A stretch of DNA of 64,000 bases from JAZGGS01 sp963749485 (GCA_963749485.1 CAVVMV010000018.1:58815-122814), one strand, 5' to 3'; counted from the first letter of the stretch, positions 18,617 through 28,545 are shown. Notes: a model not told the origin generated them from the letters alone. Numbers and translations: made by a program.

Positions 18617-18732
18617 TTTCCAGATCTCCTATAATTAGAAATTATTACTCACCTAAATTGGATTAACACAATATCAATTAAAAATCCACGTCCGGAGGAG
18701 TGATCTGGTTGATAATTATTTATTAACAGGAA

Positions 18733-18763
18733 CAAAATTATACAATATGAATGAATTTGTCAA
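18733..18763 (-). promoter_or_regulatory. Bacteroidota-type promoter for the cytochrome gene
   Basis: On the minus strand TTG (18763-18761), 20 bases and TAATTTTG (18740-18733) match the TTG-N19..21-TAnnTTTG consensus exactly. It lies 117 bases before the cytochrome ATG, in a non-coding stretch of 276 bases that otherwise shows nothing. Confidence 0.6.
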
Positions 18764-18892
18764 TATCATTGTTTTTAGATAAATAATTCTCATCACGCTT
18801 CAAGATTATTGGATATTTAATTTATTTGCCAAATAATCCAGTTCTATGTTTTCGCGCGAAAAATGTGGATGAACAAATCACTTTCATATTTT

Positions 18893-19669
18893 TCAACAAA
18901 ACTTATCACCCGAAAGAAGATCAGTTGCTTTTTGAATTGAGAGCAAAACAACAGGAATTGTGGTTTCGATATTTTCATCTTCTTCACTTACTAATTTAAA
19001 GGATGAAGAAATCGCACGATGTTTAATCCATTTCCAGTATTTTGAAATTGAACTGCGCGGAAGAAATAAAATACCTGTTGCGCCGTTTTCAACTGCCGTT
19101 TCAATTTTATAATTCGCATCAGAATATTTCTCGTGATCATCATCTGAAAATATTTTTTCACCATCGAATAGAGGTGCATCGCGGAAAATAAGTACAACTT
19201 TTCCACTTACATCAATGTTTGCGTAATCATCATAACCGTAGCCATTTGCAGTAACGCCGTAGCCAGCAAATACAATTTCATAATTCTTGCCGGAATAGAC
19301 TTCGGCAGGCATTGGATTTTTCGATAATAAAAAATCGTCCCCTAATTTTAGCTCGGTTTCTCCATCATTAGCAATAAAACTTACCTTTGAATTTTCATGA
19401 ACCCATCTTACCTCAACTTCAAAATTTTGGAAGTAAGTTCCATCATCACCAAAAGGTTTTACACCGTACCTTTCCAATTCCTTGGCAATATAAAGTGATG
19501 AAATCATTTCATTCTTAGTAGTCGATTCCCTCCCTTCTAACTCATCGGATGCAAGAAATTCAAGGTTTGTTCTTATGTAGGTTAAGGCATTTTCCTCACC
19601 GGATAATACCTGGGCTCTTAATGGGGAAAAGAGAACGATTAAACAAAGTATTCCAAAAACATTTTTCAT
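18893..19669 (-). CDS. Secreted PA-domain protein, M28 peptidase-like but truncated
   Basis: The 258-residue frame starts with a signal peptide (MKNVFGILCLIVLFSPLRAQ). The next stretch, FLASDELEGRESTTKNE, is typical of the N-terminus of M28 aminopeptidases. A protease-associated (PA) domain follows (VFAGYGVTANGYGYDDYANI, DVSGKVVLIFRDAP, AVENGATGILFLP). The zinc-binding peptidase domain that should come next, with its HxD and EExG ligands, is absent. The frame stops at 18893, and a shifted frame adds only ~17 more residues to a stop near 18844. Either the gene is truncated in the genome or sequence is missing here. As it stands it would have no peptidase activity. Confidence 0.75.
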   Translation of the reverse strand: MKNVFGILCLIVLFSPLRAQVLSGEENALTYIRTNLEFLASDELEGRESTTKNEMISSLYIAKELERYGVKPFGDDGTYFQNFEVEVRWVHENSKVSFIANDGETELKLGDDFLLSKNPMPAEVYSGKNYEIVFAGYGVTANGYGYDDYANIDVSGKVVLIFRDAPLFDGEKIFSDDDHEKYSDANYKIETAVENGATGILFLPRSSISKYWKWIKHRAISSSFKLVSEEDENIETTIPVVLLSIQKATDLLSGDKFC

Positions 19670-19712
19670 ACATACCTCGTGTTAAGTAAAATGGATTTTA
19701 GAAAATAACAGA

Positions 19713-20551
19713 TTATGGCTTTTCACCTTCATATCCATATTGAAGAAAGAGCAATGCTTTATTACTGATTATAAGATTTTTTTCTTCGGCAAACTTTTCA
19801 GCATTGTAAGTGTTGCCGTTGTAAAACCGGAACCAAAGCAAACTGCCAACCATTATGCCGTCAAATATTCTGTCATCAACAAATGATTTGATTGTAAGAT
19901 AACCCCATAAAACATTCCATCCAAGTGAAAGCAAACCGCTTACATATTCGCCCGTGTAAAACTGTCCCGCACCGGGAATGATCATGGAAATAAATTTTGC
20001 AAAGTTAACTGAGTATTTTTCATCTTCAACTTTTTCTGCAAGAAGTTTTAGTTCATGCTGCGCTATCAATCTTACCAAAACTAAAAGCTGCATTCTCCCA
20101 GTCATCAGCAAAGATGTATGCCCAGCCGCGCCAGTAGTTTAGTTCATCTTTCTTTGAAGAGAATCTTTCATCATCTTCCAAGGAGTTAATTAAATCCAAT
20201 GCCTGTTTAGTTGTTCTTCGTAGAATATTTACGCGTATGTTTTCTATCCTGCTATAGTAAAGTTCATCACTATTAGCAGCATTTATTTCCGCAAGAGTAA
20301 AATGTTTTACTGCATCAGCAAATTTGCCACCCTGCTTATAGCTTTTGCCAATTAAGATGTTTGCTTTGTAATTGTAAGTTTCACTTTTATCAAAGTAGAG
20401 AAGCCGTTTTAATTCGGTTACAGCATCATAATATTCTTCATCAGCAAAGAGTTGTTTTGCAAAATCGTATTGTTTAGCAAAATCATCCTGTGCCGCAATT
20501 CTTGCAGCAAAAGTAGATAAAGATTAATATGATTAAATAAAATCTATTCAC
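19713..20551 (-). CDS. TPR protein with C-terminal membrane helices (second of pair), frameshifted
   Basis: I do not recognise a named family. Joined frames give about 275 residues. A signal-like start is followed by DDFAKQYDFAKQLFADEEYY and KSYKQGGKFADAVKHFTLAE (TPR-like helix pairs). The C-terminal part reads ISMIIPGAGQFYTGEYVSGL with two hydrophobic helices and ends at 19713. The PGxGQFYxGxxxxG motif resembles DUF5683/TM2-like membrane segments. The GTG start at 20551 overlaps the stop of the preceding related gene by eight bases. Indels lie near 20490 and 20105. It shares architecture with its upstream neighbour, suggesting an old tandem duplication. Confidence 0.66.
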
Positions 20552-21405
20552 AGAAATTATACTCCGGCGTAAAATAATTATTCTGTTCAAGATAGAGATT
20601 CAAACCGTCTTCAAACTCAAAAGCAATTTTTGCATTATAAATTTGTGCTGCTGCAACAGATCCATAAACATTTCCTGCATAGAAGAATGCACCCAAACCT
20701 GTAAATATCCATGCCCGTGTGTTATGATCAGCCCTGAAATTATCGTAAGCAAGAAAAGCAAACAAACCGCTTGTAATCAGCGCCATTATGCCATCACCCC
20801 ATTCGCCAACGTACATTTTTCCTGAACCGGGAATTACTGCAGACATTATTCCTGCTAGAGCCGGATTTTTATTTGGCGGATCGTTTTTCCAATTATAAAA
20901 GGATGTTACTTTTTCTTTTTCATCTTTATTAAATGGATTTAGAAATTCCTCTGAAGCTGGAAGATCATCATCAGTAAAAAGATATGAAAAGTTAAAGAGT
21001 TTTTTTCCGTTAGATTGGTAGTTATTAGTTTTATTTGAAAAACTCTCCAGATAAAATGAGCGAAATGCTTTGTAATCTTCAATTAAAAAATATGCTTTAA
21101 GTTCCTGCAATTTTGCATCATCAAAAAAAACTGAGGCAGGGGTAATATCAGATAGTCTTTTGAATTGATTTTAAATGATCACCTATATATAAGTAACCCA
21201 ATCCTATTTTAAAATTGAGTGTATCGTCATCAACAATGTTTTCAAGTTTTTGATATTCTAAATTTGCACGCAGGTAATCTTTTTCACAAAAAAGATAATC
21301 AGCAAACTTTTTTATGTTTTCCGGTGAGTGAAAATTAAATTCATTTGTTTGCGCAAAGTGCAAAGGGGAGATGATCAGAATTAAAATTAATGTTAATCGC
21401 ATCAA
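20544..21405 (-). CDS. TPR protein with C-terminal membrane helices (first of pair), one frameshift
   Basis: This protein of about 285 residues begins with a signal peptide (MMRLTLILILIISPLHFAQT), then a TPR-like part (YLRANLEYQKLENIVDDDTL, FKIGLGYLYIGDHLKSIQ). An indel near 21150 leads into LQELKAYFLIEDYKAFRSFY. The C-terminus has AGIMSAVIPGSGKMYVGEWG and two or three hydrophobic helices, the same PGxGxxYxGxxxxG pattern as the next gene. Its start overlaps the YidD-like gene by four bases (ATGA). The protein is probably anchored in the inner membrane with its repeats in the periplasm. Function is unknown; the three overlapping genes likely act together. Confidence 0.7.
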
Positions 21406-21851
21406 TCCTTCACGATAACTGAAGCAGGTATGTATTCTATTCTATCTTCATCCAACTTATATAGATCTATTGGATCATAGTAGTGACCACTTTTAACGCG
21501 GGGATAATGATCGTGTCTTTTATAAATATTCATATCGCGGGTAAACCGATCGAAGAACATTAGCGTACCCTGTAATAAATTTGTTTCTTTTGCAGATTGA
21601 ATAAGGAAAGATGAACAGGAAGGACGAAAAGGACAATTATCACCATCAAGATCTGAGAAAAAAAACCAGTACGCATTTCCAACTGATTTAACCAAAGCTT
21701 CTCCAAAATTATCAGCTTCAAAGGAATAAACGCGATGCCTGTATTCGTTTGGTTTTTCATAGGAATAATCTGCCTTCTCCCATTTAACCCAATCAGTTTG
21801 GGAGAAAGCAATAGAAAAGAAAATGAATGTTAAAAATAAAGTTAATCTCAA
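21402..21851 (-). CDS. Exported YidD-like (membrane insertion efficiency factor) protein
   Basis: The 149-residue protein has an N-terminal signal peptide (MRLTLFLTFIFFSIAFSQ). Later it carries CPFRPSCSSFLIQSAKETNL, then LLQGTLMFFDRFTRDMN, matching the YidD core CxFxPxCSxYxxEAxxxxG plus the helix with a basic cluster. Standard YidD is 70-90 residues, cytoplasmic-face, and lies in the rnpA-yidC region. Here the domain is embedded in a longer exported protein and precedes two TPR/membrane proteins, with ATGA overlaps. This suggests a different, periplasm-facing role. The gene follows acyl-CoA dehydrogenase by three bases. Confidence 0.75.
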   Translation of the reverse strand: MRLTLFLTFIFFSIAFSQTDWVKWEKADYSYEKPNEYRHRVYSFEADNFGEALVKSVGNAYWFFFSDLDGDNCPFRPSCSSFLIQSAKETNLLQGTLMFFDRFTRDMNIYKRHDHYPRVKSGHYYDPIDLYKLDEDRIEYIPASVIVKD

Positions 21852-21854
21852 TTT

Positions 21855-23004
21855 TTATTTTTTATCTAATAACGATCTTGCAATTACAATTTTTTGTATT
21901 TCGGAAGTTCCTTCATAAATTTCTGTAATTTTAGCATCGCGCAGGTATCTTTCAACTAAATATTCCCTTACGTAACCGTAGCCACCATGAATTTGTATAG
22001 CTTCCAGAGCACACTCTACTGCTATTTTAGATGAATAAAGTTTTGCCATTGCAGCTTCGGCATAATATTTTTTGCCTGCATCTTTTAATGCTGCTGATTT
22101 AAGAGTTAATAATTTTGCTGCATCAACTTTAACTGCCATATCGGCAAGTTTAAATTGTATTGCCTGGAATTTTGAAATCTCTTTACCAAAAGCTTTTCTT
22201 TCTTTTGAATATTTAAGTGCTGCATCCATAGAAGCTTCTGCAATTCCAATTGCCTGTGCATGCAATACCAATTCTTCCGCCATTAAGTGTGTTCATTGCA
22301 AAGTTAAAACCTTTTCCTTCTTCCCAAATAATATTTTCAGCAGGAACTTTACAATTTTCAAAAGTTAAAGAGCAAGTATCTGAACTTCTTATACCAAGTT
22401 TATCCTCTTTTTTACCATATCCGAAATCCTTCTGTTCCTTTTTCAACCAAGAGAGCAGAAATTCCATGATGTCCTTTTTCCTTATCAGATTGAGCAATAA
22501 CAATATGGTAATCAGCAGATATGCCCGTTGGAAATCCAGTTCTTTATTCCATTCAAAACATAATGATCACCATCTTTATCTGCGGTGGTTCTTTGACTGT
22601 GTAGCATCACTACCTGCTTCAGGTTCAGATAAAGCAAATGCTCCAAGTTTTTCGCCCTGTGCAAGTGGTACAAGATATTTTTTCTTTATATGATCTGAAC
22701 CATACTCTTCCAATCCCCACGTTACAAGTGAATTGTTAACGGACATAATTACACCAACGCTTGCATCCACTTTTGAAATTTCAATCATTGCTAAAACATA
22801 ACTGATTGTATCCATTCCCGCGCCGCCATAATCAGGTGAAACCATCATCCCCATAAAACCAAGCTCTCCCATTTGCTTAATTATTTTTTCCGGAAACACT
22901 GCATTTATATCTCTCTCAACAGCAGTAGGAGCAATTTCGTTCTGTGCGAAATCTTTTGCAGATTCCTGGATCAATAATTGTTCTTCTGTAAAATCGAAAT
23001 TCAT
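21855..23004 (-). CDS. Acyl-CoA dehydrogenase (short-chain type), frameshifted
   Basis: This FAD enzyme introduces the alpha-beta double bond in acyl-CoA, the first oxidation of beta-oxidation. The first segment (22576-23004) has FAQNEIAPTAVERD, SPDYGGAGMDTISY and FALSEPEAGSDATQ. The middle has KLGIRSSDTCSLTFENCKVP, IIWEEGKGF and TLNGGRIGIA. The last (21855-22283) has ERKAFGKEISKFQAIQFKLA, IQIHGGYGYVREY and RDAKITEIYEGTSEIQ, whose IYEGTSE glutamate is the catalytic base in butyryl-CoA type enzymes. Two or three indels (near 22590, 22480 and 22270) split it. Total length of about 380 residues is normal. The gap before it carries an 18-base palindrome. Confidence 0.93.
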
Positions 23005-23128
23005 TTTTCTCCCTTTTATATTTTAATTATTCAATAAGAAATGATTTTGTGGTATTGATTTTATCTATTTTCACTTTTTAAAAATAACTCAATAATATAT
23101 TTATAACAAAGTAATGTGAATATGTTTA

Positions 23129-23146
23129 ATGCTTTATTTAAAGCAT
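23129..23146. promoter_or_regulatory. Palindrome between acyl-CoA dehydrogenase and rlmN
   Basis: ATGCTTTA-TT-TAAAGCAT is a perfect 8-bp inverted repeat with a 2-base centre. It lies in the 195-base divergent gap, 125 bases before the acyl-CoA dehydrogenase start. It fits an operator for a dimeric repressor. No T-tract follows, so it is not a terminator. Confidence 0.45.
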
Positions 23147-23149
23147 CAA

Positions 23150-23180
23150 TTTACAGGTTAAAAGCTAATTGCTATATTTG
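23150..23180 (+). promoter_or_regulatory. Candidate promoter for rlmN
   Basis: TATATTTG at 23173-23180 matches TAnnTTTG exactly; a TTTA 19 bases upstream is an imperfect -33 element. An AGGAAGA ribosome site and the rlmN ATG at 23203 follow. Confidence 0.4.
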
Positions 23181-23202
23181 ATAGGAAGAAATAATTTAAT
23201 TG

Positions 23203-24269
23203 ATGATAACACACGGCAAAAAAATATTAAAAGGTCTTACACTGGAAGAACTGCAAAGTTTTTGTTCTGAAGAAGGAGAACCAAAATTCAGAGCTAAACA
23301 AATTTTTAGCTGGATGTATGGACATTTGGCTGATAGTTTTGATGAGATGCAGAATCTTCCTAAGCCACTGAGAGAAAAACTTACAGAGATCAGCAGTTTA
23401 AATACTCTTAAAAATATTACTTCCGAAGTTTCCTCTTCAACCGGTACAACAAAATATATATTTGAAACTGCAGAGGGAAACAGGATTGAATCGGTTCTTA
23501 TACCGGAAATAAGAAGGAACACGCTTTGTATATCAACGCAAGCCGGGTGTCCGCTCGATTGCAAGTTCTGCGCAACAGGCTTGATGGGTTTTAAGAAAAA
23601 TTTATCAGCAGGTGAAATTTTTGATCAGTATAAACTTGCTGTGAAAGATAATGAAGACAAAAAGATTACAAACATAGTTTATATGGGGATGGGTGAACCG
23701 CTTTTAAATTTTAACGAAACTATAAAATCATTACAAATTTTTTCAGATGAGTTAACAACAGGAATTACTCCCAGAAGAATCACTCTTTCAACTGCAGGAA
23801 TAGCACCTAAAATTAAGGAGCTTGCTGATTCAGGTATAAAAGTAAAACTTGCACTTTCGCTTCATTCATGCTTTGAAGATGTTAGAAGTAAAATTATGCC
23901 TGTAAATAAAAAGTACTCTCTTAAAGAAAATATTGAAGCAATTAAATACTACTACAAAAAAAACCCGCACAAAAATTACTTTTGAATATGTTATGCTGAA
24001 AGATATTAATGACAGGAAAGAAGATATCAAAGCATTAACAAAACTGTGCAGGTCTTTGCCGGGCAAAGTAAATGTTATTCCTTTTAACTCTCTTGAGCAT
24101 ATGAATCCCGGAGGTGATTTCAGCAAAACTGCTACCAAGTTCTGCAGAAAGAATTAATAATTTTGTAAATGAATTAAAAGCTAACGGTATAACCGTAATG
24201 CTTAGAAATACACAGGGTGATGATATTGCTGCGGCTTGCGGACAGCTTGCGATAAAAAGTCAAAAGTAA
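23203..24269 (+). CDS. rlmN: 23S rRNA (adenine2503-C2)-methyltransferase RlmN, two frameshifts
   Basis: This radical-SAM enzyme methylates A2503 of 23S rRNA and A37 of some tRNAs. The N-terminal helical domain includes FRAKQIFSWMYGHL. The cluster motif CPLDCKFCATGLMGFKKNL, IVYMGMGEPLLNFNE, ITLSTAGIAPKIKEL and LALSLHS follow. The frame then shifts near 23975 and again near 24140. The continuation has FEYVMLKDINDR, VNVIPFNSLEHMNPGG and a C-terminal ITVMLRNTQGDDIAAACGQL with the methyl-carrying cysteine. The ATG at 23203 follows AGGAAGA; a TTG lies just before it. Total about 355 residues. Confidence 0.95.
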
Positions 24270-24325
24270 AAAGGTTAAAGTGAATGTAATTATGAACTAT
24301 AAATATTGAATTTTAACTAAAAAAA

Positions 24326-24874
24326 ATGAAAAAGCTTACACACGAAGAAATTTCTGAAAACAGGAGCACTCTTGATAATCTGCACAAAGTTAAGAAACTT
24401 CCTGTTTACGTAGTGATAGACAGCATAAGAAGTAATTATAATGTAGGTTCAATTTTCAGAACTTCTGACGGTGCAATGATTGAAAAACTTTATCTGTGCG
24501 GATACACTCCTCATCCACCTAAAAAAGAAATTCTTAAAACAGCATTAGGTGCAACCGAAAGCGTAAACTGGGAGTATGTAAAAGATCCGAAAGAAGTAAT
24601 TAAAAAAATGAAAGACGAGGGAATTAAAGTTTGTGCTTTAGAGCTTACAGATAAGAGTTTTCCTTATTACGATTTGAAAAAAGATATATTTCCTCTTTGT
24701 GTTTTAATTGGAAATGAAATTACAGGTGTATCGCAGGATCTTTTAGAATTGTGTGATTTTTCGATTGAGATTCCGCAGTACGGAATAAAGCAATCTTTAA
24801 ATGTTGCAGTGGCTTACGGAGTTACCATTTTTGAGTTGAGGAAATTGTTTGATCAGATAATTAAGAAATTGTAA
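24326..24874 (+). CDS. SpoU-family (TrmH-like) RNA 2'-O-methyltransferase
   Basis: A 182-residue SPOUT methyltransferase that should 2'-O-methylate a tRNA or rRNA nucleotide using SAM. The three family motifs are VIDSIRSNYNVGSIFRTSDG (motif 1), CVLIGNEITGVSQDLLELCD (motif 2) and IEIPQYGIKQSLNVAVAYGV (motif 3). These make the knotted SAM site. It lacks an N-terminal RNA-binding extension and so resembles TrmL or TrmH short forms; the exact target is not deducible. It follows rlmN by 56 bases on the same strand. Confidence 0.9.
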   Translation: MKKLTHEEISENRSTLDNLHKVKKLPVYVVIDSIRSNYNVGSIFRTSDGAMIEKLYLCGYTPHPPKKEILKTALGATESVNWEYVKDPKEVIKKMKDEGIKVCALELTDKSFPYYDLKKDIFPLCVLIGNEITGVSQDLLELCDFSIEIPQYGIKQSLNVAVAYGVTIFELRKLFDQIIKKL

Positions 24875-24881
24875 TATATGA

Positions 24882-25438
24882 ATGAAAAAATATTTGATAG
24901 ATTTCCGGTTATTAAAAACTAACCGATTTATTTTAAGGCAATTAAATGAAAATGATGTTATGGAATATATAATTTTTATTCTGATCCGGTTGCGTTAAAA
25001 TATGTTCCACGAAATCTGTTTACAGAACGTATCGAAGCAAGTGATAAAATAAAATTCTTTAATGCTTTATTTGATGATAGAAAAGGAATCTGGTGGGCAA
25101 TTTCATACAAAGAGAAACAAAATATTATTGGTATTGCCGGTTTCTTCGAAATTGATAAAGATGCAACTAAAGCAGAATTAGGTTATGGTTTTTTACAAGG
25201 AAATTGGGGAAAAGGTGTAGGAGACAGAAGATTGTAAAAATAGCTTACAGATGTTTGGATTTAACAGACATATGGTCAACTGCACAAAATTTACGCATTT
25301 ATTACACCCTGAAAATATTTCTTCAATAAAAGTAGTGGAAAAATTCTGGATTATAAAAGAGAAGGATTATTTAAAGATCACGATTTTGCACAGAACAAAT
25401 ATTTTGATACGGCTGTTTATACGAAAATTATAAGTTGA
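24882..25438 (+). CDS. GNAT-family N-acetyltransferase (RimJ/RimL-like), several frameshifts
   Basis: No frame covers this gene, but joined pieces read as one acetyltransferase of about 180 residues. It begins MKKYLIDFRLLKTNRFILRQ and LNENDVMEY, then FYSDPVALKYVPRNLF, WWAISYKEKQNIIGIAGFFE and KAELGYGFLQGNWGKGV (the acetyl-CoA loop region). It ends HPENISSIKVVEK and a short tail closing at 25438. The order (L-xT-RFILRQL start, GYxLxxxxWGKG, NxxSIKVxEKxGF) is that of RimJ/RimL-type GNATs, which acetylate ribosomal proteins or small molecules. Indels lie near 24970, 25222 and 25300. It starts 7 bases after the methyltransferase stop. Confidence 0.72.
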
Positions 25439-25448
25439 GATTAAAAAT

Positions 25449-26105
25449 TTAAGCTGCAGCAGTAAAAAACTCTTCACCGTTATCTTTTGTGTGGATCATA
25501 AGCAGGTTTGCACGAACCATCTTAACTAAAGTACGGGAAGCTCTTCTTTCTGAAATGTTAACAAGCTCACTAAGTTCTTTAACAGAAATTCCTTCTTTTT
25601 TAGCAAGGTATTCAAAGACAGTCTTTTCAACAGGACCGATTGTATATTTTTTTAAACTAAGATTACCAGATTGAGCTTTTAATATCCTTACCATCTCTTT
25701 GCTGGCTTGCAGGCTTTTATCATTTACCCGCACCGTTACAAGAGATTTATTAATATCAAGTTCTTTAAGGTAATCCTGCAGCCGGTGAGGTTTATTATCT
25801 GATTCGGGAATTGAGACAATCACAATTTCCTTTCCATGAAGCTCAATAAAATTAATTGAATAATCAAGCGGTGGTTCGCAATAATTTTTAGCAGCATCGT
25901 TAATCATTTCGGCTTCAGCTTTTTCACTTTCCACACCAACAATTTCCCCATCATCATCAACTCCAAAAAGTATATACCCGCCTTTGGTATTGGCAAATGC
26001 AATCATCTCTTTTGCAATTTTTTCGGGAGTTGTAAAAAGGCGTTTAAATTCACATTGAATGGTTTCCCCCTCTTCAATAAGTTCTTTTAAATCCCTTCGA
26101 TTCAC
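25449..26105 (-). CDS. AlbA_2 (Schlafen-type) domain protein with winged helix
   Basis: A 218-residue protein with an N-terminal AlbA_2/Schlafen putative nucleic-acid-binding domain: EGETIQCEFKRLFTT, MIAFANTKGGYILFGVDDDG and IVIVSIPESDNKPHR. The C-terminal ~70 residues look like a winged helix-turn-helix (EKTVFEYLAKKEGISVKELS, NISERRASRTLVKM). This domain pair is found in transcriptional-regulator-like proteins of unknown target. The gene is monocistronic on the minus strand, convergent with the GNAT gene. The frame is intact. Confidence 0.82.
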   Translation of the reverse strand: MNRRDLKELIEEGETIQCEFKRLFTTPEKIAKEMIAFANTKGGYILFGVDDDGEIVGVESEKAEAEMINDAAKNYCEPPLDYSINFIELHGKEIVIVSIPESDNKPHRLQDYLKELDINKSLVTVRVNDKSLQASKEMVRILKAQSGNLSLKKYTIGPVEKTVFEYLAKKEGISVKELSELVNISERRASRTLVKMVRANLLMIHTKDNGEEFFTAAA

Positions 26106-26135
26106 AATTAAATTAATTTTATGAAATGTAAAAAT

Positions 26136-28545
26136 CTATCTTCGCCGTCTCGGGTTCCATACAGGTTCTTTATTTACCTGGATTTCACTGGTTTCAGTTG
26201 TTACCTGTTCATCCTGCTTAATTTCATTTAGTGTTCTATCATCAAACGCAACTTCTATTGTATCCTGAAATGTTTCCTCTAACCTGAACAAGAATACTAT
26301 CAGTCGCTAATGAATCAAGCGTTTGTTCCAATGCATAAAGGGAATCCTGCAATGCCAATTCCTGTCTTCTTAATTCCTGTTTATAAATAGTAAGCTTGGG
26401 TGCAATAATTCTTACATACTCCGAAGTAGGATAATGTAACAACCAGCGAATCGTAATATGTGGCAGCAGAATCGAGAAGAAAGAGTTCATTTTCTAAAAT
26501 CCAGCCGCAGGTATAAAGGGCTTTTGGTGCAAACGGTGAGCCGGGATATTTTAAATGGACATTATAGAAACCATTTATTGCACCTGGATAGTTCTCAAGA
26601 AGCATCATTGATTCCGCTTCTAAATATTTTTCTTCAGCAGGATCATAATCCAGGTCGATGAGCGGTTTGTTTAGTTTATTTGCTGCAGCATTTACTACAC
26701 TTTCATTTTTATAATTATCATAAATTATATTAAACAAACTGTCTGCTCTTTTTTTATTATCAACTGTAAGATAATAGCTGCCCATAGCATAGAGCGTGTT
26801 GGCGTGATATGTTGTATTCGGGTAAGTGGTAAGGTTACTATTGTAATACCAGTATGCCGAATCCGGTATGTTAAGTTCCGTAAGAAACAGGTTTCCAATT
26901 TGAAGTTGATCTTTAACGATAACTGTTTTTAAAGAATCTATTGATATAGTTGGACGCCTGGGAGGATTATTTTTAAACTTAAGCGTATCGGGCAGCTCTG
27001 CTAGCCAATTGCCTTTGCCCTTTGTTCCTTTTCCCTCTTTTCCATTTCATACTGCTGTCTTTCAAGCGGGGTTAGCATGGATGGATCTGAAAACAAGCTA
27101 TCGAATACGAAAACAATAGCTGAATCTGAATAAAGCGTATCATTTATCTGAGCATAAAGAGTATCCCTGTTTCGATAAGTAAATGTAGTATCCCTAACAA
27201 TCAACGAGTCCAGAGTTTTTAAAGTATCCTGGAAGGCACCGGTAGTATCTTTAACAACCCACATAGAATCGAGTCCCGCCCAGATTTCCTGAAGTTCCTT
27301 AACGCTTGCAATCTCTTCTGCTATTGCCAGGGAATCTTCTACATACCTGGTTGAATCTTTAATAAACTCATCAGGATGTTCATAATAAAAAATTTGTTTG
27401 CCGTAATTATTAAGATCTGCTCTAAGATTTACATAACGGGTAAAAAGCTGGTTCTTTTCTCTTGCACGAATTATGTACTCCGGAGATAAAGAACTGATTG
27501 CAGCTTTTTTATAATAAACTGCAGCACTATCAAGCTGATTTAATCCTGATTCGTATATCATCCCAATTTCATATTTTGCTGCAGCGGAACTCTCTGAATT
27601 CTTGTAGGTTGTATCAACCTCAATCAACTGGTCTATCGCATCGTCATATCTTTCCAGGGAAGCATAAGTTTTACCAATTTCAAAATCAATATCAGCTAAT
27701 TTATTTTCGTACTTATCTTCAGAACGCATATCTACAAAAACAGAAAGAGCAGTTTCACTCTGTTCGCCATCACGCAGTGCCTGCCCGTATTTCAATTTAG
27801 CATCAGTTTCCAAATCAAAATCGGGTGAGTATTCAAACACGTTGTTGTATGCAAGTATAGCATTTTGAACATCATCGATAATTATATTAAGGTTTCCAAT
27901 CTCGTACCATACTTCAGCTTTAATTTCGTCATCATCGGATACTTCCATAAATTCATTGGCAAGAGCAATTGCTCCAGTATAATCCTCGGTTGTAACTTTA
28001 TAAATTATTTCTTCAATGAACGCTTCCTGAACAATTAACTCTTCATCTTCTTCAAGAGCTGCCTGCCTCACATTGTGTAAAGTTGACTAAGTGCATCATT
28101 ATACTGTTTAAGCTTCATCTGGCATTTACCAATCCAAAATTCTGCTTCCAATGCATATATCACTTTCTAGCTGCGCTGTTACAAGTTCTTCAAATTTACG
28201 CTGGGCTTTCTGGTAATTGCTCTGGTAGTAAAATGATTTGCCAAGCATTAGAAGTGCATCTTCAACATACCCGGATTCTGAATGAAACTGAAGGATGATT
28301 GAACATTTTTCAATTACTTTTCTCAGCTCTGTATTCGCGGTTCCGGGTACAGTTAGAGCTTTGGTAGAAAACAAGCTTCTTTCCTGAGCAAAAATCTGCT
28401 CTTCGGCTTTCTCAAATGATTCGGTAGTGTTATAATAAAGATTGAAGTAAGTTGTAAAACTATCCCAAACGCTGCAGCCGGTTACCACAACCAAAAGCAG
28501 AAGAAAAAAACTGAACCTGATTTTTTTAAGAATGGATAAAACCAT
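26136..28545 (-). CDS. Large TPR outer-membrane lipoprotein, frameshifted
   Basis: The joined frames give about 800 residues. The N-terminus is a lipoprotein signal (FFLLLLVVVTGCSVWDSF) with the modified cysteine near residue 24. An uninterrupted series of TPR-like helix pairs follows, e.g. LMLGKSFYYQSNYQKAQRKF, VWYEIGNLNIIIDDVQNAIL and FEIGKTYASLERYDDAIDQL. A middle region rich in Asp and Ser/Thr (DTTFTYRNRDTLYAQIND) is repeat-free, more TPRs lie near 26400-26800, and the end is basic, WNPRRRR. Indels lie near 28150, 28075, 27000, 26440 and 26270. TPR lipoproteins of this size in Bacteroidota scaffold envelope complexes, including gliding and T9SS, but no specific family is recognisable. It starts 46 bases after the PII gene. 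Confidence 0.74.

Noticed and set aside
19713..21405. Recent tandem duplication of the two TPR/membrane genes
   Set aside because: They share architecture and the PGxGxxYxG motif but little sequence elsewhere, so a recent duplication is not supported.
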